Both the position numbers and the translations under genes were made by a program. Shown piece after piece: positions 54,829 to 64,000 of a stretch of 64,000 bases of DNA (positions are counted from its first letter, which is position 1; every line of letters begins with the position of its first letter). Source of the stretch: QZLE01 sp033852075 (GTDB lineage: Bacteria; Pseudomonadota; Gammaproteobacteria; QZLD01); NCBI GenBank assembly GCA_033852075.1, contig JAWSVC010000017.1:1-64000 (forward strand), written 5' to 3'. Under the pieces are notes generated by a model that was not told where the DNA came from, did no database searches, and saw nothing but the letters and a program-made list of their open reading frames with translations.

Positions 54829-56712
54829 TTAACTGTGATTTTCTGCGATCTTGCTAATCAACTCATCTGCAAATACTCGCATATCAATTGTGATATTACG
54901 GATCTTGGTGTTAAGCCAGTTGTATGCAAACAGGGCAGGAATCGCTACAAAAAGACCTGCCACCGTGGTCATAAGCGCTGCCGATACGCCAGGAGCAATA
55001 GCTGAAATATTTACGTCACCGGTCGCGGCAATTGCTGCGAAGGTGATCATCACCCCGAGTACGGTTCCCAGAAGACCAAGGAATGGGCCGCCGGAAATTG
55101 AGATGGTTAATATTACGACTTGGCTGTTCAGACGCTGCAGTTCACGAATCACGGATGCATCCAGCATCGCCTTGATAGAATCAATAGATTGCGGTCTTAA
55201 ATCTGCCGCCTGCGCACCGACAGTTGAACCAAGCTTGTTGCGCAGTTCGTTGACACCATCTTCATAGATTCGGTACAGACATGAAGATCTGTACTTTTTG
55301 CCTTCGCTCAGAAGACCGAGAAGAAATGAGGCGTCATGTTCGGCATGGACATTCTTTTCAAAAGAGGTTTCCAATCCTCTGAAGGCCGTAAGGAATTTGG
55401 CATTACCCTTGGCAACCTTGGAAAGGAACATCTGCTTACTGATAATCACAATCACGCAGAACAGTCCCATAACCATCAGAACGCCGATGTCGGTCCAGCC
55501 GATGGTATCGACGCTCTTAAGGATGGTAAGCAGATATGCTGCCTCCATACTCTCATCTGAGCCATAAACCTCATCATCACCGTAGGCAACCACATCAGCG
55601 CCAGGACCTTGAGTAACAACCATTGCCTTTAACCAGTTTGGTGTACGCGCTACCTTGCTCACCTGAACTTCGTCTATCTCGGCTACCAAACCCCTGCTAC
55701 CATCCAGCATTGAACCAATTGCCATGGTCGATTGCATTTCAACTAACGGAGCCTGCACTGTTGCCAGTGAACGACCGTCTACATATACGGTTAGGGCGTT
55801 ATTACCTACTACTAGAGCAAGGTTTTTCCAGGAACCTGGCGCTACTACAGCGGTACGAGGCGTTTCAAATACTTGCCCATCTGCAAGACTAAGAGCAGCC
55901 CATGCAGATGATCCCTGGATATTTAGCGTGATGTTATTAGCGCCATCCTGAACATTAAGCACAGTCATCTCAGTATCATTTGCAGGCTGAGCTGGAGCAG
56001 TTGCATCTGCTACTTCTGCTGCCGGTGTCTTAATCCAGGTTGAAAATGTCCAGCCGACTGCCGGATCGATCTTGGCATGCAGTGCTGCAGGAACCTTTAC
56101 TGATGAGTTGCCATTAAACTTAGCGCCAACACCAATAAGAGAAGCCAGGTTAGCCTCAGCACTATAGCTAGCTGGGTCAGGATTTAGAGCATAAGCAGTA
56201 CGATCCTGTGCTACACCACCAGCCTCGTTTTCAAAATGGTAAAGCAGGGCGGTTTCAGCATCATAACTGCCGCCGATATCGTCACCCTTTACCGCGTTCT
56301 GGTTACCGTAGTACATCCAGATTTTTTCACCGCCGTTAGGGCCACCAGCTGTATTTTCAATAGGAACCTTTACCCAGATTAGCGCCATATTATTCAGCGC
56401 ATCCCACTTTTCAATGTGGTATTTCAAAGCTGTCTTGTCATCACCAGCAATAAAGCGCACATCATTACCGTTTTGCTGCGCGTCCATAAAATAGGTGCCA
56501 AAGTTTCCGCTATGTAGACGAATAAGAACAGGAATTTCAGGAATAGCTGGCTCACCGCCTGCAGCAGGAAGAGCATTTAGCTGGGCTGCATCAAAGCCCT
56601 GCGGAACCACTTTCATGGCTTTACGATAATTCCATTCCTCATTCCACCAGGCCTGGGAAATTGCAGGAAATAAAACACAAAGGATAAATACGGCTGCTGC
56701 GCGAATTGACAT
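54829..56712 (-). CDS. ExbB/MotA-type proton channel fused to DUF2341 and LamG-like domains
   Basis: This 627-residue fusion protein has a signal peptide (to about 21, ISQA-WWN), then a DUF2341 domain (about 20-130, EEWNYRKAMKVVPQGFD through VRFIAGDDKTALKYHIEKW) and a LamG/concanavalin-like domain (about 150-365, ALLYHFENEA, WTFSTWIKTP, LVVGNNALTVYVDGRSLA). A membrane segment (about 395-420) and a C-terminal MotA/TolQ/ExbB channel domain (about 430-627, FLGLLGTVLGVMITF and ALMTTVAGLFVAIPALFAYNW) follow. ATG 56712 has AGGTGG upstream; the GTG at 56721 is less likely. The channel would convert proton flow to work on a periplasmic glycan- or sugar-binding head. First gene of the leftward five-gene unit. 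Confidence 0.9.
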   Translation of the reverse strand: MSIRAAAVFILCVLFPAISQAWWNEEWNYRKAMKVVPQGFDAAQLNALPAAGGEPAIPEIPVLIRLHSGNFGTYFMDAQQNGNDVRFIAGDDKTALKYHIEKWDALNNMALIWVKVPIENTAGGPNGGEKIWMYYGNQNAVKGDDIGGSYDAETALLYHFENEAGGVAQDRTAYALNPDPASYSAEANLASLIGVGAKFNGNSSVKVPAALHAKIDPAVGWTFSTWIKTPAAEVADATAPAQPANDTEMTVLNVQDGANNITLNIQGSSAWAALSLADGQVFETPRTAVVAPGSWKNLALVVGNNALTVYVDGRSLATVQAPLVEMQSTMAIGSMLDGSRGLVAEIDEVQVSKVARTPNWLKAMVVTQGPGADVVAYGDDEVYGSDESMEAAYLLTILKSVDTIGWTDIGVLMVMGLFCVIVIISKQMFLSKVAKGNAKFLTAFRGLETSFEKNVHAEHDASFLLGLLSEGKKYRSSCLYRIYEDGVNELRNKLGSTVGAQAADLRPQSIDSIKAMLDASVIRELQRLNSQVVILTISISGGPFLGLLGTVLGVMITFAAIAATGDVNISAIAPGVSAALMTTVAGLFVAIPALFAYNWLNTKIRNITIDMRVFADELISKIAENHS

Positions 56713-57114
56713 GAGTACCACCTGAATATAAAAATCTTGCTTAAAAAAGCGTCTATTACTTGGCGGTGAGAATATAGAAGGTATATTGCAGTTTTATTGC
56801 ACTGATGTGTATTTTGTAATACGAAATTTATATTTGAGTACAAATAATGTGTCAATGCTTATAGATTGAGCATGCGATTAATAATAAATTTGTAATCTTC
56901 AAAATTAATATCCCCCTCAGAAATAATACTAAATCAAACTTGCAGGTTGGCGGTGAAATCAGAGAATCCTAGCAAGATAAATTTTAACTAACAGTGTAAA
57001 CGTTAAAACTCATGCGGTGAACGGCAAACTTATTCGCCGTATGTTTTGCGGCGTTTACTCTTGCATTCACCGCAAACGCCCACTATAATCAATGCAATTA
57101 TTGCGGTGAATAAT
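56713..57114. promoter_or_regulatory. intergenic region with fic promoter and repeated TGCGGTGAA sites
   Basis: On the plus strand TTGCAT (57061-57066), a 17-base spacer, then TATAAT (57084-57089) is a good sigma-70 promoter. TGCGGTGAA occurs at 57013-57021 and 57102-57110, and its reverse complement TTCACCGCA at 57066-57074, inside the spacer. A shortened GCGGTGAA also lies at 56950-56957. A site over the promoter plus flanking copies is the typical arrangement of an autoregulated operator. Confidence 0.7.
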
Positions 57115-58212
57115 ATGTGGATACACGAACATAAAAACTGGACCAGCTTTTCCTGGAATGCTGATAAATTAACATCCAAACTTGCTAATATACGTTTTAG
57201 CCAAGGTTTATTACTTGGAAAAATGGAAACCTTGGGATTTGAGCTTAAACAGGAAGCACATTTAAACATCTTAACCTGTGATATCGTTAAATCTTCTGCG
57301 ATTGAAGGCGAACACCTTAAAATCGATGAGGTTAGATCTTCTATTGCCCGCCGATTGGGGATTGATATACACAGTCCCGTTCATGAAACCAGAAATGTTG
57401 ATGGTGTGGTTGATTTGATGCTTGATGCCACTCAGAATTCTTCTGACATTTTAACCGAAGATCGCCTATTCAACTGGCATGCAGCCCTGTTTCCGACCGG
57501 ACGTAGCGGAATACATCACATCACCACTGGCAATTGGAGGACGATTGAAACCGATCCGATGCAAGTAATATCCGGCGCATTCGGCCACGAAAAAGTTCAT
57601 TTTGAAGCACCAAGTGCAAACCGGATTGCACAGGAAATGACCGATTTTCTTTATTGGTTTCAAAATAATAGATCCATAGACCCAATTTTATTCGCAGGTA
57701 TTGCTCACCTTTGGTTTGTTACTATCCATCCTTTTGAAGATGGAAATGGTCGTATTGCCAGAGCTATCGGAGATATGGCATTAGCTCGCGCAGATGGCAT
57801 ACCTTATCGTTTTTACAGCCTGTCTACTCAAATTGAATCCGAGCGTAAAGATTATTATATCCAACTTGAAAAACAACAACGCGCCGGCCCGGATATAACC
57901 AGCTGGCTTGATTGGTTTTTAGACTGCCTTGGGCGCGCAATTACCAATGCAGAAGAAACTCTTGGCAATGTATTATTTAAAGCCAAACTTTGGGATAAGA
58001 TTAATTTAACCTCAATAAACGAACGGCAGCGTCATATAATCAACCGCATGCTTGAAGACGATTTCAAGGGGTTTATGAATACCTCAAAATACGCAAAACT
58101 GGCAAAATGTTCAAACGATACCGCATTAAGGGATATCCAAGACCTTAAGGCCAAATCTATATTCATACAAAACCCGGGCGGAGGCAGAAGCACAAGCTAT
58201 CGGATTAAATGA
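57115..58212 (+). CDS. Fic-family protein with C-terminal winged helix
   Basis: This roughly 365-residue Fic protein adds AMP to target proteins. ATG 57115 is chosen because related proteins begin with MWI near a Trp-rich segment; an upstream in-frame start at 57046 would cover the promoter. The inhibitory helix SSAIEGEHL (S/TxxxE) is present, so self-inhibition is expected. The active site HPFEDGNGRIAR has all the key His, Asn and Arg residues. The last 70 residues (TSKYAKLAKCSNDTALRDIQDLKAKSIF) form a DNA-binding-like winged helix. Repeated TGCGGTGAA sites in its promoter make autorepression plausible. Confidence 0.92.
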   Translation: MWIHEHKNWTSFSWNADKLTSKLANIRFSQGLLLGKMETLGFELKQEAHLNILTCDIVKSSAIEGEHLKIDEVRSSIARRLGIDIHSPVHETRNVDGVVDLMLDATQNSSDILTEDRLFNWHAALFPTGRSGIHHITTGNWRTIETDPMQVISGAFGHEKVHFEAPSANRIAQEMTDFLYWFQNNRSIDPILFAGIAHLWFVTIHPFEDGNGRIARAIGDMALARADGIPYRFYSLSTQIESERKDYYIQLEKQQRAGPDITSWLDWFLDCLGRAITNAEETLGNVLFKAKLWDKINLTSINERQRHIINRMLEDDFKGFMNTSKYAKLAKCSNDTALRDIQDLKAKSIFIQNPGGGRSTSYRIK

Positions 58213-58330
58213 TCCCATGTAAATTTATAGAACCTGAGCCACGAATTTTATCGCTGCTCAGTTTGCAGAAACAGGAGCAAACTGGAAGAACAAAAGACAA
58301 AGTTTACACAGCATTTTTAATACTCCCTTT

Positions 58331-58906
58331 TTATTTGTTTGCCTTCTTTTCTTGCTGTTTTTTCAACTGCGCAAGTGCCTTTTGCTTTTGTGGATTAAAT
58401 TCACTTATAGTTTTGCGAATTTCGTAACGCCACCAATCCATGGCTTTTTCAAAATCATCATTTTTCCAACCATCTACCTTTGGATCTTTATAGCGAATCG
58501 CCTGTGGGATAATTACCCACTGATCTCCATCCTTATATAGTATTTCATTGCGCAACCATCCGCTTTTTATAGTTTCGCCGCTATTATCCAGATTTCTATC
58601 AACACCAACGGCTACCACAGCCCACTTGCCACTTATCTTGGAATCAATAACCTTGTAGCTAAATTCTCCATTAGACAGCTTAGTACTGATTTTAGCGTTA
58701 TATTTATCAACAATAGACTTTTTCTTATCATCACTTGGCTCAACGATATACTTTTGTGCTTTTTCTAGATCACCCGCCGTAAAATCTACTATCATCTGCT
58801 TAACTTGTTTTGCCGGACAACTAGTTACATCACCAATGTATGTTGTCGCATTAGCTGAGCTAATTATTAGAAAAATTGATCCGATTAGTGTTGCTATATA
58901 CTTCAT
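58331..58906 (-). CDS. secreted hypothetical protein, NTF2-like
   Basis: This 191-residue protein has a signal peptide (about 1-20, ending NA-TTYIG), one mature Cys, and a region (about 35-165) that resembles the NTF2-like lumazine-binding-type fold (KQVKQMIVDFTAGDLEKAQKYIVEPSDD, then KISGKWAVVAVGVDRN and DGDQWVIIPQAIRY). The ending is Lys-rich. Its specific role is unknown. It is alone on its strand between the fic gene and the adhesin gene. Confidence 0.8.
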   Translation of the reverse strand: MKYIATLIGSIFLIISSANATTYIGDVTSCPAKQVKQMIVDFTAGDLEKAQKYIVEPSDDKKKSIVDKYNAKISTKLSNGEFSYKVIDSKISGKWAVVAVGVDRNLDNSGETIKSGWLRNEILYKDGDQWVIIPQAIRYKDPKVDGWKNDDFEKAMDWWRYEIRKTISEFNPQKQKALAQLKKQQEKKANK

Positions 58907-58991
58907 CTTGTTACCTATTTGTTACTTGTTTACCACGCTGACAGAACTGGTTTTACCAGCTCTGCACATGGATGATATTACAACCGTTTCA

Positions 58992-61900
58992 TTACAATGG
59001 TGTGATATTGGTTTTCTGTTGCCTGCGACTGTTATCAACACTAGCTAACTTATCACCTTTTTGCTTTTTTCTAGGCTTCTTGTTCTTCTTTTTGTCATCC
59101 TCTTCCTCTGCCTCTACTTTGAGAGAATTGTCATCGCCAAGGCCTTCGACGAATACTTCTAGCCATGATAACTGCTCATCTGCTACCGATTTATCCTCTG
59201 CTATGCTCTCAACTTGATCAAGTGCACTGCTGGTTGCACTTGAAGTTACATCTCCCGCGCTTGCCATACCGGAAACATCACCTTGGGTGGATACTTGTAC
59301 ACCTACTGCAACACCACCAATATCGAAGTTATCCGCACCTTTTACTTCCACTGCTCCAACGAACAGATTCCCGGCAGTACCGATACCTGCATCACCTGCA
59401 TCTACAACACCGATAGGGGCAAACAGATAAACACTTCCCGGTTCAGTTCCTGGTGTGACAGAACTGTTTCTGATACCACTGCCGCTTAAACTGGTTGGTG
59501 GCAAAATAATCACATTTCCCCATTCGTCATAACTATACTCAGCCACTGATATTCCGCGTGCGGTTTTGGCTCCACGCCCGGCATCAAGATTGGTTTCCGA
59601 TGACCACATCAGGATATCACCACCATCCATTGCAAATACACGCGATTGATTTACCAGAAAGTCATCACGGGTAAATGTATTCACATCACCGGTACGTTTG
59701 GCAACAACTCCAACTTTGTTCGCATTCTCTTTTGCCTTGGCACTATCGCTATCATTAGCTGCTGCTAAACCGCCAAATACACGCCCGCCTGGAACCAGAA
59801 TATTGATATCTCCACCATCTTCGGTTTGTACCCGACTGCGATACATGCTCAGTTCGCCATCAAAGCTGGTGCCTTGGCTCAGGAAGTGGCGCAAATTATC
59901 TTGATTGCTGACATCATAACCTTCGGTTGCATAATCCTGATATAGTTCATAAATTGCAGCATAACCTCTATCATATGCTGCCGATCCATTCGTTGCTCCA
60001 TCCTTGCCGCCTTCTTTTAGTTCATTGAAGAAGATCTGCATTACTAACTCTCGTTGCTTGTAAACCGGCAGTTGTTCAAAGGCTTGTACCATTGTGGAAA
60101 AGTCGCTGGTTGCAGAAATACCCTGTGAGGTTAGATAATCGGTTAGCCAATTCTGGTAGCTCTGCAGTGATTGCATATAACTCAGTAAGTTTTTGCTATT
60201 AATACCAAGAGGTAATGAATCTCCAATTCCAGAGTCAATAAGTAATTCAGAAATCTCGGTTGGTAATACCTGCAACAACTCTATCGATTCTTCATAGCTC
60301 AAACCATTATTACCGCTATATCCTTGCATCAGATCAGTAATCAGAAGCTGCAATTCTGCATATGATTCCTGATCCAGATAGCGATTAATAAAATCAGTGT
60401 AATTAGTGCGATTTATGGAATCACCCACACCTGCCATAACGGTGATATCAGCTCCGGTTTCAGCCAGGGCATTATTTTCTTTATTTCCGATGGTGTAGAT
60501 TCCGTTGGAAGAAGCCAGGTCAATATCACCACCTGCGATTACATCCAGGCGCCCAGGGCCGGAAACCTTGATTTCATTGCGACTAGTTTCGGATGTTGTT
60601 CCATCAACTTCAAGTTCTATGAAAGAGATATCACCTCCAGCCTGGATAATTGATGTATCTGAATCCCTTAGATTCTGGATATACAGTTTTACTGAATTTA
60701 TATCATTTCCAGCCGTTATTAATGCCGGTTTTGCAGAAAAGAATTCTAGTGCTTGTGTCTGATTTAAAGATCCAAAAGAACCGTTCAGGGCAACAATTCG
60801 ATTCGGAACGTAATCATTGATATGGGTAGGGACATTACTGAATGTTATCTCTTTATTTTCATTAGAAGGCAGCATTAGGTAATCAATCGTACCAATCGAA
60901 TTACTTTCACTGTATCTTCTTACCGGATTGTTTGATGATGGCATTAAGCCTTGGTTTACATCAGGGATAATAATTTTCTGGCCACCGATAGTATTCACAT
61001 TACTGCTTGCCAATAGATTTAATGTGCTATTAGAAGTTGGATAAAGGATCAGATTGCCGCTAAGTAAAACTGATCCATTAAATGCTACTGCATCTGTTAA
61101 TGCAGGATAAACATCCCATGCCCCCCCAATTCCATCATTTTTACTATAATTATATTCTGAATCACTACCAGAAATATTATAGGCACCTTCTATCTGAGTA
61201 GAGTCATTAATTATTTGAATATCGCCATTCAAAGCCTGAAGATCAATAGCGCTATCTTGTGAATAACTGTAGAAAAAGACATTGTTGGCCTTTCCAGCTG
61301 TTTGAATATATGGCTGATCATTATCATGATACATCCAGGTTGTATTTATAACACCTTGCAGGTTTAAATTATTGCCGGCATTTATTGAAAAGTCTGAATC
61401 CATCATCATGGCTATCAGGCCAAGATTGTTTGATCCACTATTAATACTTGCCATTGCATTAATATCTGCATGGCCGTAATCGTTAGAGAATACCCCGCCA
61501 TTAATATTGCCTGTTGCAGAAACACTCAAATCCCCCCCTCCAAATAGGGTAGTGTCACTTCCGAAATAGTTAAAGTAACCAACACGACCACCAATATATT
61601 CCATTTCTCCATCAAATCTGCGGGTACTGGCTATCGTGACATTAAGGTCGGAAATATCTCCACCGGATCTGATATCGATATTGCCACCACCTAAGGCAGC
61701 TATTCCTTGCTCAAACTCACCGATATCCACACCCCATACTGTAGGGATACCATCTGTTGATTCACCACCAAGATATCCTGTCCATACCCGATGCTGCCAT
61801 GCAGTCTGGAGTTGATCACTTACTGCACCGGTAATATCGCCTCTCACGTCAATATTTATATCACCACCATTATCCAGATACTGACCTGAAAAATATGAGC

Positions 61901-64000
61901 TCACCGGTACTCCCGATGCGGTAAGATCATCTAAGGCACCATTGCTTTGTGCCTGACCAAAGGTATAGATAACCGAGGTTTGATCCGTAAGTTTCAAATC
62001 ACCTGAAATTGCAATATCAAGATCTCCACTACCGGTGCGCAGTTTTGTATCAGAGGCTATCACCAAATTACCTGTATTTTGTTGATAGTTTAAGGTTTGT
62101 AGCTGGTTTGCTGCTGTAATATCAGCTCCGGCATTAATACGATAGGCCCACGACTCTCCAGACAAGGTAATATCTTTTTCAATTGTGGTACGACCAACCT
62201 TTTGAGTAAGCGTCTCAACTCCGTCAGTAAGATTTTGATTTAGGTAAATTGAACCGCCGGTACGAATGGTCAGCTGGCCGGGAATGGTATTTTCTCCATT
62301 TGCATCAACATAACGCCAGTCTGCAAGATCAATTTTATTGGCAATGGTAAGATCGCCGTCGGTAACAATATCCACTCCAGGCATTATGGTTACACCGTTA
62401 TCAGACCATTGCTTGCACAACCCGTTGTTACTGCAATTGTTCATAAATGTAATTGTATCGGTTTTTATTGTGGCAATATCTAAGTTATCCAATGTGGAAT
62501 CAACAGATGTTTCTTTAAATGCTTCAATGCGAATTGTATCGGCACCATCTACAAGATTCTCTGCATCAAACATAGTTACCTTCACATCATCATTGCTCTC
62601 TGTTCGTCCCGCACGGATCTGCAGATCACCACCTTTTGAGCCAGAAAGGTCAAGACGAGCAGCATTATCTATCGCAACTGTTCCTGTTTGAGATGCCAGC
62701 AGAATATCGCCGCCGTCACTATCAGTAGTAGTCGCGGCAGTGGTAATTCTGGTATTTGCTCCAACGTTAAGTTCGTTATAGGCCCAAATTGCAATCTCTC
62801 CACCCTTACCAGTAGAAGAGAGGTTGCCAGATGCATCAATGGTAATTTGATCAAGATTTATGTTGCCATTATCTGCAGCCAGGGTAATATCATGACCATA
62901 TAGCAGGGTAGATATCTGACCAAGATTCATATCACCATTACGCAGTCGCATACTTATTTGATCGTTAAATCCGCTTTGATTCAGGGTGGCAAACAGACCA
63001 TCAAAGTCTTCATAACTTTTAACATCCAGCAGGAAGCTGCCGCCTGTTTCAATACCTGATCCGGCAATTTCTCCATTGAGATTCAAGGCTCCATTTGCAG
63101 CACTTATTGCCAAGTTTCCAGCCTTGCCCCCATTTTCACTAGCGGATGAGATATCGATGGTAGCTACTCCTTCTGCTACCGAATTTATATTTACATCACC
63201 AGTTTCTGAATTTAGAGAAACTGTTCCTGCGGGAATATATTCGGTTTTGTCATAGAACAGTTTTTCCTGCCCCGATACATCTATAGTGCCATCAATATTA
63301 ATGTCATGTATGGCATTAATAGCAACCAGACCACCACTCATATCTATACGTGTGGCTATGTTAACGGTATCAGCATCAAGGGTTAGTTTTCCACCGATAT
63401 AAGCAGGAATTATGGTATCGGAACTATAGTTATTCAGATTCAATATCGCGTTGGATGTATTTAGACTCAGACTACCTCCGGAAGCAACGGTCAACATTGG
63501 TGTTGCCAGAGTTACATTGGCATTAGTGCCGGAGTTACCGCCTGAATTACCAAAGCCAAGCTGCATATCTCCCTGACTGATCATGCCATTTGATGCGGTC
63601 ATGGTTATATTATTAAAGCCGTTTATTAACAGGTTTTGACTAATGTATTCTTCGTTGCTATCAATAGCTTCCGAACCGAAAACTACCTGTCCGGCAGTAA
63701 AGTTAAGTGTGCCATTCTCGTTAAATACTTCGCCTGCAAAATTAATATCTGACTGATGCGGATTGGCAAAGGTCAGGGTATCCACCACAGTGATGTTGGC
63801 TATCGCACCATCATTATCAATACCGTTGATTGCTGCCGCCTCAAGCTTTAAACTGTTTAATTGCAGATCAACACCGTTGTAGATATTCAATGCACCGTAA
63901 CTACTTAATACCAGCTCATCCAGATTAAACTGTTCCAGCATTGATGTTGGCAGAATTAGGCCTTCGGCTTCTATATTGCTATCATTGCTCAGGCTGATCT
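58992..64000 (-). CDS. filamentous haemagglutinin/DUF3739 family exoprotein (partial, C-terminal 1668 aa)
   Basis: The reading frame is open to the right edge, so the N-terminus (signal, TPS domain) lies off the window. The visible 1668 residues are rich in short beta-helix repeats (GGDINI, GDITG, GSLNL-type). The C-terminal third has the DUF3739 pattern: GGDINILVPGGRVFGGLAAAND, TRDDFLVNQSRVFAMDGGDILMWSS, NLDAGRGAKTARG and FAPIGVVDAGDAGIG. A helical insert of about 180 residues (near the LDQESYAELQLLITDL segment) breaks the repeats. The end is acidic then very basic (KKKNKKPRKKQKGDK). Such proteins are usually secreted adhesins exported by a TpsB pore. A TpsB gene is not in the window. Confidence 0.9.
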   Translation of the reverse strand, partial: ISLSNDSNIEAEGLILPTSMLEQFNLDELVLSSYGALNIYNGVDLQLNSLKLEAAAINGIDNDGAIANITVVDTLTFANPHQSDINFAGEVFNENGTLNFTAGQVVFGSEAIDSNEEYISQNLLINGFNNITMTASNGMISQGDMQLGFGNSGGNSGTNANVTLATPMLTVASGGSLSLNTSNAILNLNNYSSDTIIPAYIGGKLTLDADTVNIATRIDMSGGLVAINAIHDINIDGTIDVSGQEKLFYDKTEYIPAGTVSLNSETGDVNINSVAEGVATIDISSASENGGKAGNLAISAANGALNLNGEIAGSGIETGGSFLLDVKSYEDFDGLFATLNQSGFNDQISMRLRNGDMNLGQISTLLYGHDITLAADNGNINLDQITIDASGNLSSTGKGGEIAIWAYNELNVGANTRITTAATTTDSDGGDILLASQTGTVAIDNAARLDLSGSKGGDLQIRAGRTESNDDVKVTMFDAENLVDGADTIRIEAFKETSVDSTLDNLDIATIKTDTITFMNNCSNNGLCKQWSDNGVTIMPGVDIVTDGDLTIANKIDLADWRYVDANGENTIPGQLTIRTGGSIYLNQNLTDGVETLTQKVGRTTIEKDITLSGESWAYRINAGADITAANQLQTLNYQQNTGNLVIASDTKLRTGSGDLDIAISGDLKLTDQTSVIYTFGQAQSNGALDDLTASGVPVSSYFSGQYLDNGGDINIDVRGDITGAVSDQLQTAWQHRVWTGYLGGESTDGIPTVWGVDIGEFEQGIAALGGGNIDIRSGGDISDLNVTIASTRRFDGEMEYIGGRVGYFNYFGSDTTLFGGGDLSVSATGNINGGVFSNDYGHADINAMASINSGSNNLGLIAMMMDSDFSINAGNNLNLQGVINTTWMYHDNDQPYIQTAGKANNVFFYSYSQDSAIDLQALNGDIQIINDSTQIEGAYNISGSDSEYNYSKNDGIGGAWDVYPALTDAVAFNGSVLLSGNLILYPTSNSTLNLLASSNVNTIGGQKIIIPDVNQGLMPSSNNPVRRYSESNSIGTIDYLMLPSNENKEITFSNVPTHINDYVPNRIVALNGSFGSLNQTQALEFFSAKPALITAGNDINSVKLYIQNLRDSDTSIIQAGGDISFIELEVDGTTSETSRNEIKVSGPGRLDVIAGGDIDLASSNGIYTIGNKENNALAETGADITVMAGVGDSINRTNYTDFINRYLDQESYAELQLLITDLMQGYSGNNGLSYEESIELLQVLPTEISELLIDSGIGDSLPLGINSKNLLSYMQSLQSYQNWLTDYLTSQGISATSDFSTMVQAFEQLPVYKQRELVMQIFFNELKEGGKDGATNGSAAYDRGYAAIYELYQDYATEGYDVSNQDNLRHFLSQGTSFDGELSMYRSRVQTEDGGDINILVPGGRVFGGLAAANDSDSAKAKENANKVGVVAKRTGDVNTFTRDDFLVNQSRVFAMDGGDILMWSSETNLDAGRGAKTARGISVAEYSYDEWGNVIILPPTSLSGSGIRNSSVTPGTEPGSVYLFAPIGVVDAGDAGIGTAGNLFVGAVEVKGADNFDIGGVAVGVQVSTQGDVSGMASAGDVTSSATSSALDQVESIAEDKSVADEQLSWLEVFVEGLGDDNSLKVEAEEEDDKKKNKKPRKKQKGDKLASVDNSRRQQKTNITPL

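Noticed and set aside
1..64000. CRISPR arrays, rRNA and tRNA genes
   Set aside because: No regularly spaced short direct repeats and no conserved rRNA or tRNA segments were noticed on either strand. A tRNA search program was not available, so an overlooked tRNA is possible.

Overview
The window is AT-rich DNA of a motile Gram-negative bacterium, most likely an aquatic gammaproteobacterium. The flagellar cluster runs in the order flgBCDEFGHIJKL with sigma-54 and sigma-28 promoter motifs. There are also outer-membrane proteins, a TonB/ExbD system, a Pds-type sortase regulatory set, a PEP-CTERM-like anchor and a giant filamentous-haemagglutinin protein. I cannot place the genus from sequence alone. 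Two ambiguous bases (5966-5967) inside a perfect palindrome suggest a contig join.

Layout. 1-124: the 3' end (domains V and VI) of a group II intron whose body lies off the left edge. 0.9-4.2 kb: a PstS-like periplasmic protein and a GGDEF-EAL protein. 4.6-5.7 kb: an orphan FabH-like ketoacyl synthase. 6.1-17.1 kb: flagellar rod, hook, ring and hook-junction genes in three transcription units (flgBCDEF and flgGHIJ from near-identical sigma-54 sites, flgKL from a sigma-28 site). 17.7-20.7 kb: tail-specific protease Prc facing a MepS-like NlpC/P60 lipoprotein. 20.8-27.0 kb: a second GGDEF-EAL protein divergent from a large 7TMR-DISM hybrid kinase. 27.1-31.7 kb: a leftward four-gene Gld-like ABC operon. 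31.7-32.6 kb: a gene-free, very AT-rich region with three clustered DnaA-box-like sites, flanked by diverging genes and a possible replication origin or DnaA-binding locus.

32.6-41.5 kb: a large secreted protein of unknown family, then extracellular-solute-binding-like proteins and two histidine kinases that look like one sensory operon. 41.6-43.2 kb: a ferredoxin-nitroreductase next to an arylamine N-acetyltransferase, a plausible nitroaromatic detoxification pair. 43.8-47.6 kb: pdsS-pdsR and pdsO, the control part of the proteobacterial dedicated sortase system, without the sortase or its target nearby. 47.9-50.9 kb: a methyltransferase, a soluble chemoreceptor and a PEP-CTERM-like surface protein. 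51.2-56.7 kb: a five-gene leftward unit in which an ExbB-type proton channel is fused to periplasmic DUF2341 and LamG-like domains, followed by ExbD, TonB, a porin and a coiled-coil protein. 57.1-58.2 kb: a Fic protein with a C-terminal winged helix behind a promoter decorated with repeated TGCGGTGAA sites. 59.0 kb to the end: the C-terminal 1668 residues of a filamentous-haemagglutinin/DUF3739 exoprotein.

Taken together, most of the window concerns the cell envelope and sensing: motility, cyclic-di-GMP turnover, phosphorelays, outer-membrane energy transduction and surface adhesion. The least explained parts are the ExbB-fusion operon, the 660-residue secreted protein at 32.6 kb, the DnaA-box region and the solute-binding/kinase operon.
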